Of a stretch of DNA of 52,656 bases, positions 1-7,888 are shown one piece after another. Made by a program: the position numbers and the translations under genes. The notes under the pieces are model-generated. The model was not told the DNA's origin. It saw nothing but the letters and a program-made list of their open reading frames with translations, and ran no database searches. How positions within the stretch are numbered: the stretch's first letter is position 1; each line of letters begins with the position of its first letter. Location: the NCBI GenBank assembly GCA_043797735.1, contig JAZDPH010000044.1:1-52656 (forward strand). The letters run 5' to 3'. The DNA is from BS750m-G77 sp043797735. GTDB lineage: Bacteria; Omnitrophota; Gorgyraeia; Gygaellales; Profunditerraquicolaceae.

Positions 1-632
1 TCGGCGATAAGATAGGCCCTGTCGGTTATGGAGAGGGTCTCCCTGACATTGTGATCCGTCAAAAGAATTCCCAGCCCCTTTTCCTTTAACTCCTTTATAA
101 TCTCCTGGGCCTCGTTAACTACAATCGGGTCTATCCCGGAAAACGGCTCATCCAATAATATAAAAGATGGATTAGTCACCAGGGCCCGCGTAATCTCCAG
201 GCGCCTTCGCTCTCCGCCCGAGAGAGTGTAGGCCTTATGCCTCCCCAAATGCGAAATATTCAACTCCTCCAGGAGGCTCTCTAACCTGCGCTTTCTCTCG
301 ATCCTATTAATCGGCAGCGTCTCCAGGATTGCCATGATATTCTCTTCAACCGTAAGCTTTCTAAAAACTGAGGCCTCCTGAGAAAGATAGCCTATGCCGA
401 AACGCGCCCGTTCGTGGATGGAGAGCCTGGTTATATCATTATTATCAAAAATGATATTCCCGCGGTTAGGGGCAATAATTCCCACAATCATATAAAAGGT
501 AGTGGTCTTACCGGCGCCGTTGGGGCCTAAGAGCCCGACAATCTCCCCGCGCTTTACCAGGATATCCACGCCCTTGACCACCTCTTTGCCGTCGTAAGAC
601 TTAGCTAAACCCTTAACCTCCAATAGGTGCAT
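1..632 (-). CDS. lptB: LPS export ABC transporter ATPase LptB (3' end beyond window)
   Basis: This is the ATPase that powers lipopolysaccharide extraction from the inner membrane through LptFG. About 210 codons are present and the C-terminus runs off the window start. The translation shows a Walker A GPNGAGKT at residues 36-43, a Q-loop near residue 85, the ABC signature LSGGE at 137-141 and a Walker B ending LLLDEP at 159-163, followed by an H-loop TDH. The LptB-specific feel comes from the QEASVFRKLTVEEN segment and from the neighbour. Its ATG at 632 overlaps the end of the LptC-LptA gene by 20 bases, so the two are translationally linked. LptB is usually about 240 residues, so roughly 30 are missing here. 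Confidence 0.93.
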   Translation of the reverse strand, partial: MHLLEVKGLAKSYDGKEVVKGVDILVKRGEIVGLLGPNGAGKTTTFYMIVGIIAPNRGNIIFDNNDITRLSIHERARFGIGYLSQEASVFRKLTVEENIMAILETLPINRIERKRRLESLLEELNISHLGRHKAYTLSGGERRRLEITRALVTNPSFILLDEPFSGIDPIVVNEAQEIIKELKEKGLGILLTDHNVRETLSITDRAYLIA

Positions 633-1542
633 CTTCGGCTCCCTCCGTCGAATAAAGAATTAACTTCGGCCGCCCCTGCAGGATAATCTTGCTTTCGCCG
701 GCATTATAAATTGCCTCATCGCTATAAGAGGCATTCTCTCCCCGCACCACCCTTACGTTGCCGCGGGCAAAAATCTTATCAATCTTGGAATTCATTAAGT
801 CGCCTCCGGCGCCTTCTTTTTTCTCCGCAGGCTCCTCGGCATCCTGGCTACCTTCTGCCTTCTTCTCTGCGGAGAGAAAATAAACAATCATCTTGTCACT
901 GTAAATCTGCTGCTCGCCCCTGTCTACTTTAACATTTTTATTAAATTCGGCAATATTTTTTTCATAATCTATCTCCAGCGGGCCATCACAGGTAATAATA
1001 GTCTTTTCTTTCTTGGCAGAAGAGCCCCCTTCTTCGCTCACCGGCATTATGTCAAGCTGGACATTTTCTTTCAGGGCGACTTTTTTTAAACTGGGTTCGC
1101 CATGGGCGCCGCGGGCCACCGCAATCAGGTTCTCCCTTTCAATATTAACGATATCCTCCGTAGTCATCAGCTGGTTCTGCCTGTCGTAATCAAGGGAATC
1201 GGTGGTTAACTTCATACCCGAAGTAGTGGTAATTACCACATTATCCTGCAGGTGAATCTTGCCGTCCTGTTTATTAAAATCGCCTTTATCGGCAAGAAGG
1301 TTGACATCCTCCTCTTTACCGTAAAGGTTGCCCTCAACATCCTGGAGCTTGACGACGTCGGTGAATATGTTGGCAGTCTTGCCGGCAAGGTCCCAGCTCT
1401 TTTTGCCTTTTTCCCCGTAGCCTACCAGGTTAAAATCATTAATCTGCTGATCCGAGGTTTCCTCGGCCCCTTTATCCTCAGCATAACCCAAGCTTGCGGC
1501 TAAAAATACGGCTAAAATAATCAACCCTGATTTTTTAAACAT
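613..1542 (-). CDS. LptC-LptA fusion, periplasmic LPS transport bridge
   Basis: A secreted protein of about 309 residues. It opens with a lysine pair and a hydrophobic stretch ending LGYA, a signal peptide or membrane anchor. Residues about 35-160 look like LptC (repeated beta strands, with phrases such as LLADKG and ITTTSGMKLTTDSLDYD). Residues about 175-300 look like the OstA/LptA fold (GPLEIDYEKN, FNKNVKVDRGEQQIYSDKM, IFARGNVRVV). A single protein may therefore join the inner-membrane anchor to the periplasmic bridge. The start is placed at the second ATG of a tandem pair because GAGGG lies five bases upstream; a TTG at 1554 is less likely. It overlaps kdsC by 8 bases and lptB by 20. The two-domain reading is by eye. 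Confidence 0.8.
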   Translation of the reverse strand: MFKKSGLIILAVFLAASLGYAEDKGAEETSDQQINDFNLVGYGEKGKKSWDLAGKTANIFTDVVKLQDVEGNLYGKEEDVNLLADKGDFNKQDGKIHLQDNVVITTTSGMKLTTDSLDYDRQNQLMTTEDIVNIERENLIAVARGAHGEPSLKKVALKENVQLDIMPVSEEGGSSAKKEKTIITCDGPLEIDYEKNIAEFNKNVKVDRGEQQIYSDKMIVYFLSAEKKAEGSQDAEEPAEKKEGAGGDLMNSKIDKIFARGNVRVVRGENASYSDEAIYNAGESKIILQGRPKLILYSTEGAEDAPIGG

Positions 1543-2077
1543 CATAACCCTCAAGCATCTTCAGCCACCTGCCTTGCGATTTCAGGATAAGTTCGGCGAT
1601 TTCACGCACTGCCCCCCGGCCGCCCTCCTTCAAGGTAATATAGGCAGCGGTTCTTTTTACTTCCGGACAGGCATTAAACACCGCGATAGGAAAACCCACT
1701 TTTTTCATAAGGCAGATATCCACTAAATCATCCCCGGCAAAGCATACCTGCGCGGCACTAACTTTATATTTCTTTAAAATTTTATCCAATACGGCGGTTT
1801 TGGGAGAAACGTTTTCAAATACTTCCGCAACGCGCATATCCCGGGCGCGCGGCTTAATTGCCCGCGACCCCTTGGCGGTAATCAATATCGTCGGAATACC
1901 TGCCTTATTAAGCAGCGCGACACCCAGCCCGTCGCGAACGTCAAAAAGCTTTATATCGTGGCCGCCCGAATCATAAATTATCCTTCCGTCGGTCAAAACG
2001 CCGTCGACATCAAGCAATAATAACTTTATTTTGCCGATTTGCTCCTTCAGATCCTTAACTACGGATATCTCTCTCAT
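1535..2077 (-). CDS. kdsC: 3-deoxy-D-manno-octulosonate 8-phosphate phosphatase KdsC
   Basis: A HAD-family phosphatase that removes phosphate from Kdo-8-phosphate to give Kdo in the cytoplasm. The 180-residue length is typical of KdsC, which lacks a cap domain. Motif I is DVDGVLTDG at residues 23-31, with both catalytic aspartates. Motif II threonine is in ILITAKG, and the metal-binding FAGDDLVDI lies near residue 115. The gene sits between kdsD and the LptC-LptA gene in a complete Kdo pathway, which agrees with the assignment. No strong ribosome binding site is visible before the ATG at 2077. Confidence 0.94.
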   Translation of the reverse strand: MREISVVKDLKEQIGKIKLLLLDVDGVLTDGRIIYDSGGHDIKLFDVRDGLGVALLNKAGIPTILITAKGSRAIKPRARDMRVAEVFENVSPKTAVLDKILKKYKVSAAQVCFAGDDLVDICLMKKVGFPIAVFNACPEVKRTAAYITLKEGGRGAVREIAELILKSQGRWLKMLEGYDV

Positions 2078-2135
2078 TTGTTTTTACAGAAAAACTCTCT
2101 AGGAAATCTTTCTAAAATGTTTTTTCAGATAACTA

Positions 2136-3098
2136 TTAAAACAAGCCTGCCTTAAGGAGGTCCTGTACATCCAGTAAGCCCACGGGCCTGCGGTTTTTAT
2201 CCACTACCGGGATTTCGTCAATCCTCTTCTCCCTCATAATGCTCATCCCCTGCGCGGCAAGCATATCCTTAAAGATCACCGCAGGGTTTTTGGTCATTAC
2301 CTCTTTTACCTTGCGCCGCAGGAGGCCGGCGTCGCTCTCCAGATGGCGCCTTAGGTCCCCGTCAGTGAATATACCGGTTACCTTTCCCTGCTTATTTACC
2401 ACGGTCGCAGAGCCGGCGCGGCTCTGGGTAATTTGTAATAAAACCCGGGAAACTTCTTTTTCTTCGTTGACAACGGGACTAGCCTTTCCTTTTCTCATTA
2501 TTTCTTCCACTGTCAGGACAAGCCTCCTGCCTAATGCCCCGCCGGGATGGAAAAAGGCAAAATCCTTCTCCTTAAAGCCCTTTAGCTCCAGCAGGCAGAC
2601 TGCCAATGCGTCAGCCATCGCCAGAGTGGCGGTAGTGGAGGCGGTAGGCGCCAGGCCTAAAGGACAGGCCTCCCGCTTAACCGAAACGTCTAAGGCCACG
2701 TCGCTGTATTTTGCCAGCAGTGATTTGTGGTTGCCAGTCAAAGCGATAATCCTGGAGCCGATTTTCTTTAATAAAGGCAGGAGCTGCCTCAGTTCCTCGC
2801 CGCCGCCGCTGTTTGAAATTATAATCACCGCATCGCTAGGCCTGACCTTTCCCAGGTCTCCGTGAATGGCCTCGGCGGTATGCAAAAACAGGCTGGGCGT
2901 CCCTGTGGATGCCAGGGTCGCGGAAAACTTCTGGGCGATAATCCCGGTTTTGCCCATGCCGCTGACCACCACCCTCCCCTTAGCATTGATGATAATTTTC
3001 AGGGCCTCTTTGAAGCCGGCGCCTATGCGGGGCTTTAGCGCCCTGACCGCCTGCGCCTCAATCTCCAAAACCTCTCTTGCCCTTTTTAAAACATTCAT
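2136..3098 (-). CDS. kdsD: arabinose-5-phosphate isomerase KdsD
   Basis: Interconverts ribulose-5-phosphate and arabinose-5-phosphate, the first committed step to Kdo. The 320 residues contain a sugar isomerase (SIS) domain at about 35-170, with VVSGMGKTG and IISNSGGGEEL, followed by a pair of CBS domains at about 205-320, ending EIPVVDKN and GLLDVQDLL. This is the normal KdsD/GutQ architecture and length. Its ATG overlaps the kdsA stop codon as ATGA, a translational-coupling arrangement. In this operon it supplies the substrate for the kdsA product next door. Confidence 0.95.
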   Translation of the reverse strand: MNVLKRAREVLEIEAQAVRALKPRIGAGFKEALKIIINAKGRVVVSGMGKTGIIAQKFSATLASTGTPSLFLHTAEAIHGDLGKVRPSDAVIIISNSGGGEELRQLLPLLKKIGSRIIALTGNHKSLLAKYSDVALDVSVKREACPLGLAPTASTTATLAMADALAVCLLELKGFKEKDFAFFHPGGALGRRLVLTVEEIMRKGKASPVVNEEKEVSRVLLQITQSRAGSATVVNKQGKVTGIFTDGDLRRHLESDAGLLRRKVKEVMTKNPAVIFKDMLAAQGMSIMREKRIDEIPVVDKNRRPVGLLDVQDLLKAGLF

Positions 3099-3916
3099 CT
3101 TTCTAATGCCGCCTCAATTTTCCTGACTTGTTTAAGGAGTCTTTCTAAATCCTTAACCGCCAGCGTATTCGCCCCGTCGCAGAGCGCGGCCTCCGGCCGC
3201 GGATGCACCTCCAAAAATAACCCGTCGCAGCCAAAGGCAACCGCCGAACGCGACAGGCCTTCAATAAACTGCTTTTCTCCGCCGGAAGACCCCCCTCTGC
3301 CTCCGGGAAGCTGGACGCTGTGGGTAGCATCATAAATAACCGGATAACCAAACCCCCTCATTACCCCCAGGCTGCGCAAATCCGAAACCAGGTTATTATA
3401 CCCAAAACAAAAACCGCGCTCGGTAACCAAAATTGACTTATTGCCGCTGGCTTCAATCTTTTTGATTATAGGCAGGATATCCGCCGGCGCCAGAAACTGC
3501 CCCTTTTTGATATTGATGGGTTTCTTTGTCTTTGCCGCCGCCACCACGATATCCGTCTGGCGGCACAAGAACGCGGGAATCTGAATTACATCCAGCACCT
3601 TGGCTGCCGCGGCAATCTCTTTCTGGCAGTGTATGTCGCTTAAGACCGGTATCTTTAATTTTTCCTTTACCGCGGAAAGTATCTCCAGGCCTTTCTCCAT
3701 CCCCGGGCCGCGGTAAGAGCCCAGCGACAACCTGTTTGCCTTATCGTAACTGGATTTAAAGATAAAGGGAATGCCCAGTTTTACGGTAATGTCTTTTATT
3801 CTCTTGGCCGTATCAAGGCAAAGGCTTCTTGACTCAATAACACAAGGCCCGGCGACCAAAACCAGGGGGTTGCCTCCGCCGAATTTAATTTTACCAATTA
3901 TTACGGGTTTAACCAT
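3095..3916 (-). CDS. kdsA: 3-deoxy-8-phosphooctulonate synthase KdsA
   Basis: Condenses arabinose-5-phosphate with phosphoenolpyruvate to Kdo-8-phosphate. The 273 residues show the DAHP/KDO-8P synthase barrel: LVAGPCVIESRS near residue 20, FKSSYDKANR near 53, LSDIHC near 95, IPAFLCRQTDI near 113 and ATHSVQLPGG near 198. The CVIES stretch carries the cysteine seen in metal-dependent KdsA enzymes; metal-independent ones have asparagine there. This one is therefore probably of the metal-dependent class, which is inference from that residue. It is separated from kdsB by six bases and overlaps kdsD by four. Confidence 0.95.
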   Translation of the reverse strand: MVKPVIIGKIKFGGGNPLVLVAGPCVIESRSLCLDTAKRIKDITVKLGIPFIFKSSYDKANRLSLGSYRGPGMEKGLEILSAVKEKLKIPVLSDIHCQKEIAAAAKVLDVIQIPAFLCRQTDIVVAAAKTKKPINIKKGQFLAPADILPIIKKIEASGNKSILVTERGFCFGYNNLVSDLRSLGVMRGFGYPVIYDATHSVQLPGGRGGSSGGEKQFIEGLSRSAVAFGCDGLFLEVHPRPEAALCDGANTLAVKDLERLLKQVRKIEAALER

Positions 3917-3922
3917 AATTTT

Positions 3923-4657
3923 TTATGCGCCCAAGAGGCGCTCTTTGGCTTTTTCAAGGTCTTCGGGGGTATCCACTCCCACGGTGTCATACTTTGTCTC
4001 TATAACTTTTATCCGGTAGCCCTCCTCCAGCACCCTTAACTGCTCCAGCGCTTCTGTCTTCTCAAGGTTGGAGGCCGGCAAATTTTTATAAATGAACAGG
4101 AAGTCCTTGGTATAGGCATAAAGGCCGATGTGCTTGTAATATACGGGCTCTTTGTTTTTGGAATTATCCGCCAGAAAAGGAATAGGTGAGCGGGAAAAAT
4201 AAAGCGCAAAATTATTTTTATCCGCCACCACCTTGACCACATGAGGGTCCTTAATAATCTCCGGATCGGTAATCCTCTTGATTACCGTTGCCATTGAGAT
4301 AGAGCGGTCCTCAAGCAATGCGCGGGCAACATCGTCTATCATCGTAGGGTGAATTAACGGCTCGTCCCCCTGAATATTGACGATGACCTTTACGTCTAAG
4401 GGGTTTATTACCTCAATTATCCTGTCCGTTCCGCTTATATGCGCCTTGGCGGTAAAGACAACTTTTGCGCCGAAGCCGCGGGCGGCCTCTGCAACCTGCT
4501 CATTGTCACAAGCAATAATCAAATCATCCAGCAGGAAAGACTGTTTTGCCCGTTCCCAGACATGCTGGATCATCGGTTTGCCGGCGATATCCGCCAGCAC
4601 CTTGCCTTCAAACCTGGAAGAAAAATACCTTGCCGGGATTATTCCGATTACGTCCAT
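3923..4657 (-). CDS. kdsB: CMP-Kdo synthetase KdsB
   Basis: Activates Kdo with CTP to CMP-Kdo, the donor used by WaaA at 18941-20212. The 244-residue length is that of KdsB. The N-terminus IIPARYFSSRFEGKVLADI is the nucleotide-binding motif with the PARYxSxRxxGK pattern. VNIQGDEPLI near residue 93 carries the catalytic aspartate, and the C-terminus has the usual VDTPEDLEKAK. The gene begins one base from the rfaE1 stop, so the two are certainly cotranscribed. Confidence 0.95.
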   Translation of the reverse strand: MDVIGIIPARYFSSRFEGKVLADIAGKPMIQHVWERAKQSFLLDDLIIACDNEQVAEAARGFGAKVVFTAKAHISGTDRIIEVINPLDVKVIVNIQGDEPLIHPTMIDDVARALLEDRSISMATVIKRITDPEIIKDPHVVKVVADKNNFALYFSRSPIPFLADNSKNKEPVYYKHIGLYAYTKDFLFIYKNLPASNLEKTEALEQLRVLEEGYRIKVIETKYDTVGVDTPEDLEKAKERLLGA

Positions 4658-4658
4658 T

Positions 4659-5672
4659 TTATTTAACCTTTCCTAAGAGTTCTTTCTTATTGGTGGCCGC
4701 CGTGCCGACCTTGCCGACGACAATACCGGCGGCATAATTGGCGATTCTGGCGGCCTTAAAAGCGCTGGCGCCGCAGCAAAGCGCCAGGGTAAAGGCGCTT
4801 ATTACCGTATCGCCTGCGCCGGAAACATCAAAAACCTCTCTGGCCACCGTCGGTATGTGCACCGGGCGGACACCCCTCTCAAACAGCCTCATCCCCTCTT
4901 CTCCTAAAGTAACCAAAATTGACTCCATCCCCAGATATTCCAATATGCTCCCTGCCGCCAAGTCTATATCCTTATCGCTGAATAACCTGTCCTTCTCCAA
5001 CCGGAAGCTGTTGGAGGTATCCCTGATTTTTATGTTCCTCATTGCATTCTCAAGTTCCCGGCGGTTCGGCGTAATCGCAGTCACCCCGCGGTAATATTGA
5101 AAATGCTCCTCCTTGGGGTCAACGGTAATAATCTTTTTGCTGGCGCGGGCAAGTCTTATCAGATCGGATAATAACTGCATATTAATAACGCCCTTGCCGT
5201 AATCCTCTATAATAATGCCATCAAAGCTATCAATATGTTTCTCTATAAACCTGATCATCCTGCGGTTTAACTGCGCCGATAAAGGATGAGTATGCTCCCA
5301 GTCAACCCTAACCACCTGCTGATGGCCGGCGATAATGCGGGTCTTGCGGGTAGTGTGCCTTCCACGCTCGCTAAAGATGCCCCTGGTATTTATTTCTCTC
5401 TTTTTTAACTCCGAAAGCAGGATATCCGAATCTTTGTATTCGCCTGTTACTCCCGCCAGGGAAACTTTGGCTCCGAGGGAGCGGATATTATTGGCGACGT
5501 TAGCCGCCCCGCCGGGAACATAGGTTCTTTTATTTGCCCAGACCACCGGCACAGGCGCCTCCGGGGAGATCCTCTCTATGTTGCCCCAGATATACTCATC
5601 AAGGATGAGGTCGCCCACTACTAATATGTTGGCATTGGGAAATTTGTTGATTATATTTTTTAAGTTACGCAT
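4659..5672 (-). CDS. rfaE1: D-glycero-beta-D-manno-heptose 7-phosphate kinase
   Basis: A PfkB-family kinase that phosphorylates heptose-7-phosphate at position 1 on the way to ADP-heptose. The 337 residues match the kinase half of HldE alone: VGDLILDEYIWG near residue 20, PVPVVW near 40, the glycine-rich PGGAANVANN near 54, and the PfkB signature DVSGAGDTVISAF near 285 with its catalytic aspartate. The adenylyltransferase half (RfaE2) is absent here and is presumably elsewhere in the genome. The gene lies between the deoxyhypusine-synthase-like gene and kdsB. Confidence 0.92.
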   Translation of the reverse strand: MRNLKNIINKFPNANILVVGDLILDEYIWGNIERISPEAPVPVVWANKRTYVPGGAANVANNIRSLGAKVSLAGVTGEYKDSDILLSELKKREINTRGIFSERGRHTTRKTRIIAGHQQVVRVDWEHTHPLSAQLNRRMIRFIEKHIDSFDGIIIEDYGKGVINMQLLSDLIRLARASKKIITVDPKEEHFQYYRGVTAITPNRRELENAMRNIKIRDTSNSFRLEKDRLFSDKDIDLAAGSILEYLGMESILVTLGEEGMRLFERGVRPVHIPTVAREVFDVSGAGDTVISAFTLALCCGASAFKAARIANYAAGIVVGKVGTAATNKKELLGKVK

Positions 5673-5678
5673 TTTTTC

Positions 5679-6608
5679 TTATATTTTCTCAATTACTGCC
5701 TGCGCCAATAAGGGGAGCATTATTTCGTGGTGGCCGACAATATAATAACCCTTTCCCGCCCCGGAGACCGGGCGCAGGACCACGTTTTGCAAAGGCCGGT
5801 AATGGTAAATCATATCAAAATTCGCCGCGGTAAAGTCCTTGGCCCTGCTGCCTAAATTACGCGCCAAATTCAACGCCTTTAAAAAAACTTCCGGCAATAT
5901 TACCGCCGAGCCGAAGTTTAAAACCACTCCCCCGCCATCCAGGCCGGAGATATTCTCGACAAGTTTATGAAAATCCCTTAACGAACCTTCGGCTGTAAGC
6001 GCAGCGTCAAAACTCGCATGCTGGTGGATAATATCGGTGCCGACGGCCACAAAGACACAGACCGGAACATTAAATTTAAATGCGTTGGCAAGCAGGCTTA
6101 AATTTTTGTAGCGCAGCCTGGAAACACTCAATTCTGCTGCTACCGATTCTCCCAACCCCAGGCCCTTAGCCACTCCAACCTTGACGGCGTTATTTAAGAA
6201 ATCCGCGGTCTCCCGGCCCATCCCGAACCTGCCGCTTTTTAAATTCGCCCCGACGTCCTCGGAAGTTTTTCCCTGCAGGGCAATTTCAAAATCATGGATA
6301 ATGCCTGCCCCGTTTAAACAGATGCAGGTAATTACTTTTTTCCTGATTAGTTCAATTAATACCGGGTTCAGGCCGCACTTAATCACGTGCGCCCCGGCCA
6401 TAAAAATTACCGCTTTTCCTGCCTTGCGGGCTCTGACTATAGCGCTAACGGTGGCGCTTAACTCCTTAGCCTTTAATATATTGGGTAAAGACTTATAGAA
6501 AGCGGCAAAGCTCCTCCCGCGCAAAGGCAAGCCGGCAAAATCCGCCTTTTCCACCTTGCTGAACCTCTTTCTTACCGAATACCTCTTTACCTTATTTATA
6601 TTAATCAT
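5679..6608 (-). CDS. conserved unknown, deoxyhypusine-synthase-like, in the heptose/Kdo operon
   Basis: A 309-residue cytoplasmic protein without signal or membrane segments. The pattern FMAGAHVIKCGL near residue 72, followed by GAGIIHDFE, and the later DIIHQHASFDAAL and GSAVILPEVFLKAL, recall the deoxyhypusine synthase fold (NAD-dependent, Rossmann-like). Bacteria lack the usual eIF5A substrate and I do not recognise a proven function. It is first in the operon and is followed seven bases later by rfaE1, so a link to heptose or LPS synthesis is plausible but is inference. The start is the ATG at 6608. A clear promoter lies so close that the transcript may be leaderless; no Shine-Dalgarno sequence is visible. 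Confidence 0.6.
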   Translation of the reverse strand: MININKVKRYSVRKRFSKVEKADFAGLPLRGRSFAAFYKSLPNILKAKELSATVSAIVRARKAGKAVIFMAGAHVIKCGLNPVLIELIRKKVITCICLNGAGIIHDFEIALQGKTSEDVGANLKSGRFGMGRETADFLNNAVKVGVAKGLGLGESVAAELSVSRLRYKNLSLLANAFKFNVPVCVFVAVGTDIIHQHASFDAALTAEGSLRDFHKLVENISGLDGGGVVLNFGSAVILPEVFLKALNLARNLGSRAKDFTAANFDMIYHYRPLQNVVLRPVSGAGKGYYIVGHHEIMLPLLAQAVIEKI

Positions 6609-6619
6609 CCGAATTTATA

Positions 6620-6647
6620 AGTATACCACAAATTTACCTAAATTCAA
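6620..6647 (-). promoter_or_regulatory. sigma-70-type promoter of the Kdo/heptose operon
   Basis: On the minus strand, TTGAAT (6642-6647) and TATACT (6620-6625) are separated by 16 bases. The expected start of transcription is near 6613, about five bases before the ATG at 6608. The mRNA would have almost no leader. Confidence 0.6.
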
Positions 6648-6671
6648 CCGATTATTACTCTTAAATACCCC

Positions 6672-6876
6672 CTTCGCTCGGGCTATTTTGCGTCTGTCTT
6701 GCCTGGGTTTCTCGGGGACGCTCGTTTTGCCCCGGCGTGGCAAAACTTCGCTCGGGGGAGGCTGCGTCGCTCGTCCAGCACTTATTTTGCAGATGCAAAA
6801 TAAGTGCTGGACACCATGCCCGCTCCTTGCCTCCACGCCCCTCAAAATCCCAGCCAAGCCAGCCGCAAAATAGCCC
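6672..6876 (-). repeat. structured GC-rich repeat element, copy 1
   Basis: This fills most of the 6609-6911 gap, which has no convincing gene. Outer inverted repeats GGGCTATTTTGCG (6680-6692) and its complement (6864-6876) continue inward as an imperfect pairing. Inside are a perfect 19-bp hairpin with a 2-base loop (6773-6791 with 6794-6812) and an 8-bp hairpin (6724-6731 with 6739-6746). Read on the minus strand it shares ordered motifs with the element at 7709-7886: CTGGCTTGG, GAGCGGGCA(T/C)GG, CCCGAGCGAA, an 8-bp hairpin, GAGCG. A further CCCGAGCGAAG lies at 6672-6682. Short open frames here are by-products of the repeat. It may be a non-autonomous mobile element or a structured RNA. Confidence 0.75.
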
Positions 6877-6911
6877 TAAACTTACCCATGACTTCTTCTA
6901 TGTTTTTTATT

Positions 6912-7654
6912 CTATTGATAAAAAACTTCATAATATCGTAACGAAGATAGTATTGAACTATTAACATGCCAAACTTCATCAATAGGTAATTCATAATTTT
7001 TCTCTAATTCTTTTCTTATAGAATCGACCATTCTTGGTGAATTCATAAGTGCTATATCATTATTCTCTATAAGGAGTAAGATTCTAAAATTTTGTTTTCT
7101 ATATTTAGAAAATTTATTTTTTATTTCTATACATGTTAATAAATTCATTATTCTTTCCAATAGAGTTTTGTCTTCAGGAGGAATTCTACCTACCTTAAAA
7201 GAAGATACTGTAGAATTTCTTTTACAAAGTGAAATTGAAAAAGGAATTCCTGAAATATTATAGGTTATATGTTTATCGGTGCTAGATAATAAAGCGACAT
7301 TATTAATCAGCCAATTATATAAACGATTTTTATAATCATCCCAATTATGATTTTTTCCTGGTTGAATTATGTAACAATTAACTAAAAGTCTAATATCTCC
7401 GGGAAACTCTCCATCAAGTTCTTTCTCTAAACAACCTATTACTTTCATAAATCTAGCAGAATCCTCTCTTTGTTGAGGAATTGTGTCGATACTAGTATGC
7501 TCCAAGGCACTTTTTAATCCCGATCCCTCAATGATTGCATCAATCTCATAACCTGAGCTATTCACCTTATCGGGCCATGATGAAATATAAAAACTAGTCT
7601 TTTTTTATTCGCAAGGTAACTAACAAAATTCTTTATTATATCGTCCTGGTTCAT
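6912..7654 (-). pseudogene. AT-rich accessory gene of unknown function with a -1 frameshift
   Basis: The intact frame from a GTG at 7565 gives 217 residues starting VNSSGYEIDAIIEG. Upstream, another frame begins with ATG at 7654 (MNQDDIIKNFVSYLANKK) and runs into seven A (7600-7606 on the minus strand). A -1 shift at that run continues as TSFYISSWPDKVNSSGYE, joining both frames into one natural-looking protein of about 247 residues. Either the gene is broken, the base count is wrong, or the run is a slippery site. The family is not recognised. The IDAII and ALEHTSID segments loosely suggest a nuclease-like beta hairpin, but the usual lysine is absent, so this is speculative. It is visibly richer in A+T than its neighbours and is flanked by two related repeats, which suggests acquisition. 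Confidence 0.6.
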
Positions 7655-7708
7655 ATAGCATTTATACTTCCGCTAAGACCGTCGCCATTTTAAATGTCCC
7701 TGAGCCTT

Positions 7709-7886
7709 CTTGAGCAAGCGGCTGGCTTGGGGTGTTTCTCGCAGCACGTAGGAGGCGCGAGCGGGCACGGCTTGCCCTCTATAAATTACAGGCAAGAGCG
7801 AGCGCCGACTCCCGAGCGAAGATTTTCCTCGCAGGGGAAAATCGAGCGGTGCTGCGAGAAACACACTAAGCCAGACGCTGCTTGAG
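7709..7886 (+). repeat. structured GC-rich repeat element, copy 2
   Basis: Outer imperfect inverted repeats of about 37 bp start CTTGAG at 7709 and end at 7886. They include a perfect 15-bp arm GTGTTTCTCGCAGCA (7732-7746) paired with 7850-7864. Inside are a 6-bp hairpin (7771-7776 with 7791-7796) and an 8-bp hairpin GATTTTCC (7821-7828) with GGAAAATC (7836-7843). It has the same motif order as copy 1 at 6672-6876 but in the opposite orientation. It ends two bases short of the stop codon of the GT9-GT9 gene, so it may also act as that operon's terminator. The rest of the 7655-7888 gap shows no gene. Confidence 0.75.
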
Positions 7887-7888
7887 TA

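Noticed and set aside
2239..3126. Long plus-strand open frames opposite kdsD
   Set aside because: They are antisense to a complete KdsD gene and have low-complexity, Ser/Pro/Thr-rich translations.
6556..6964. Several plus- and minus-strand open frames of 75-105 codons
   Set aside because: They run through the structured repeat element and translate its palindromes; no start site or family support.
7673..7885. Two 63-codon open frames on opposite strands
   Set aside because: Both are translations of repeat element copy 2 and mirror each other because of its inverted repeats.
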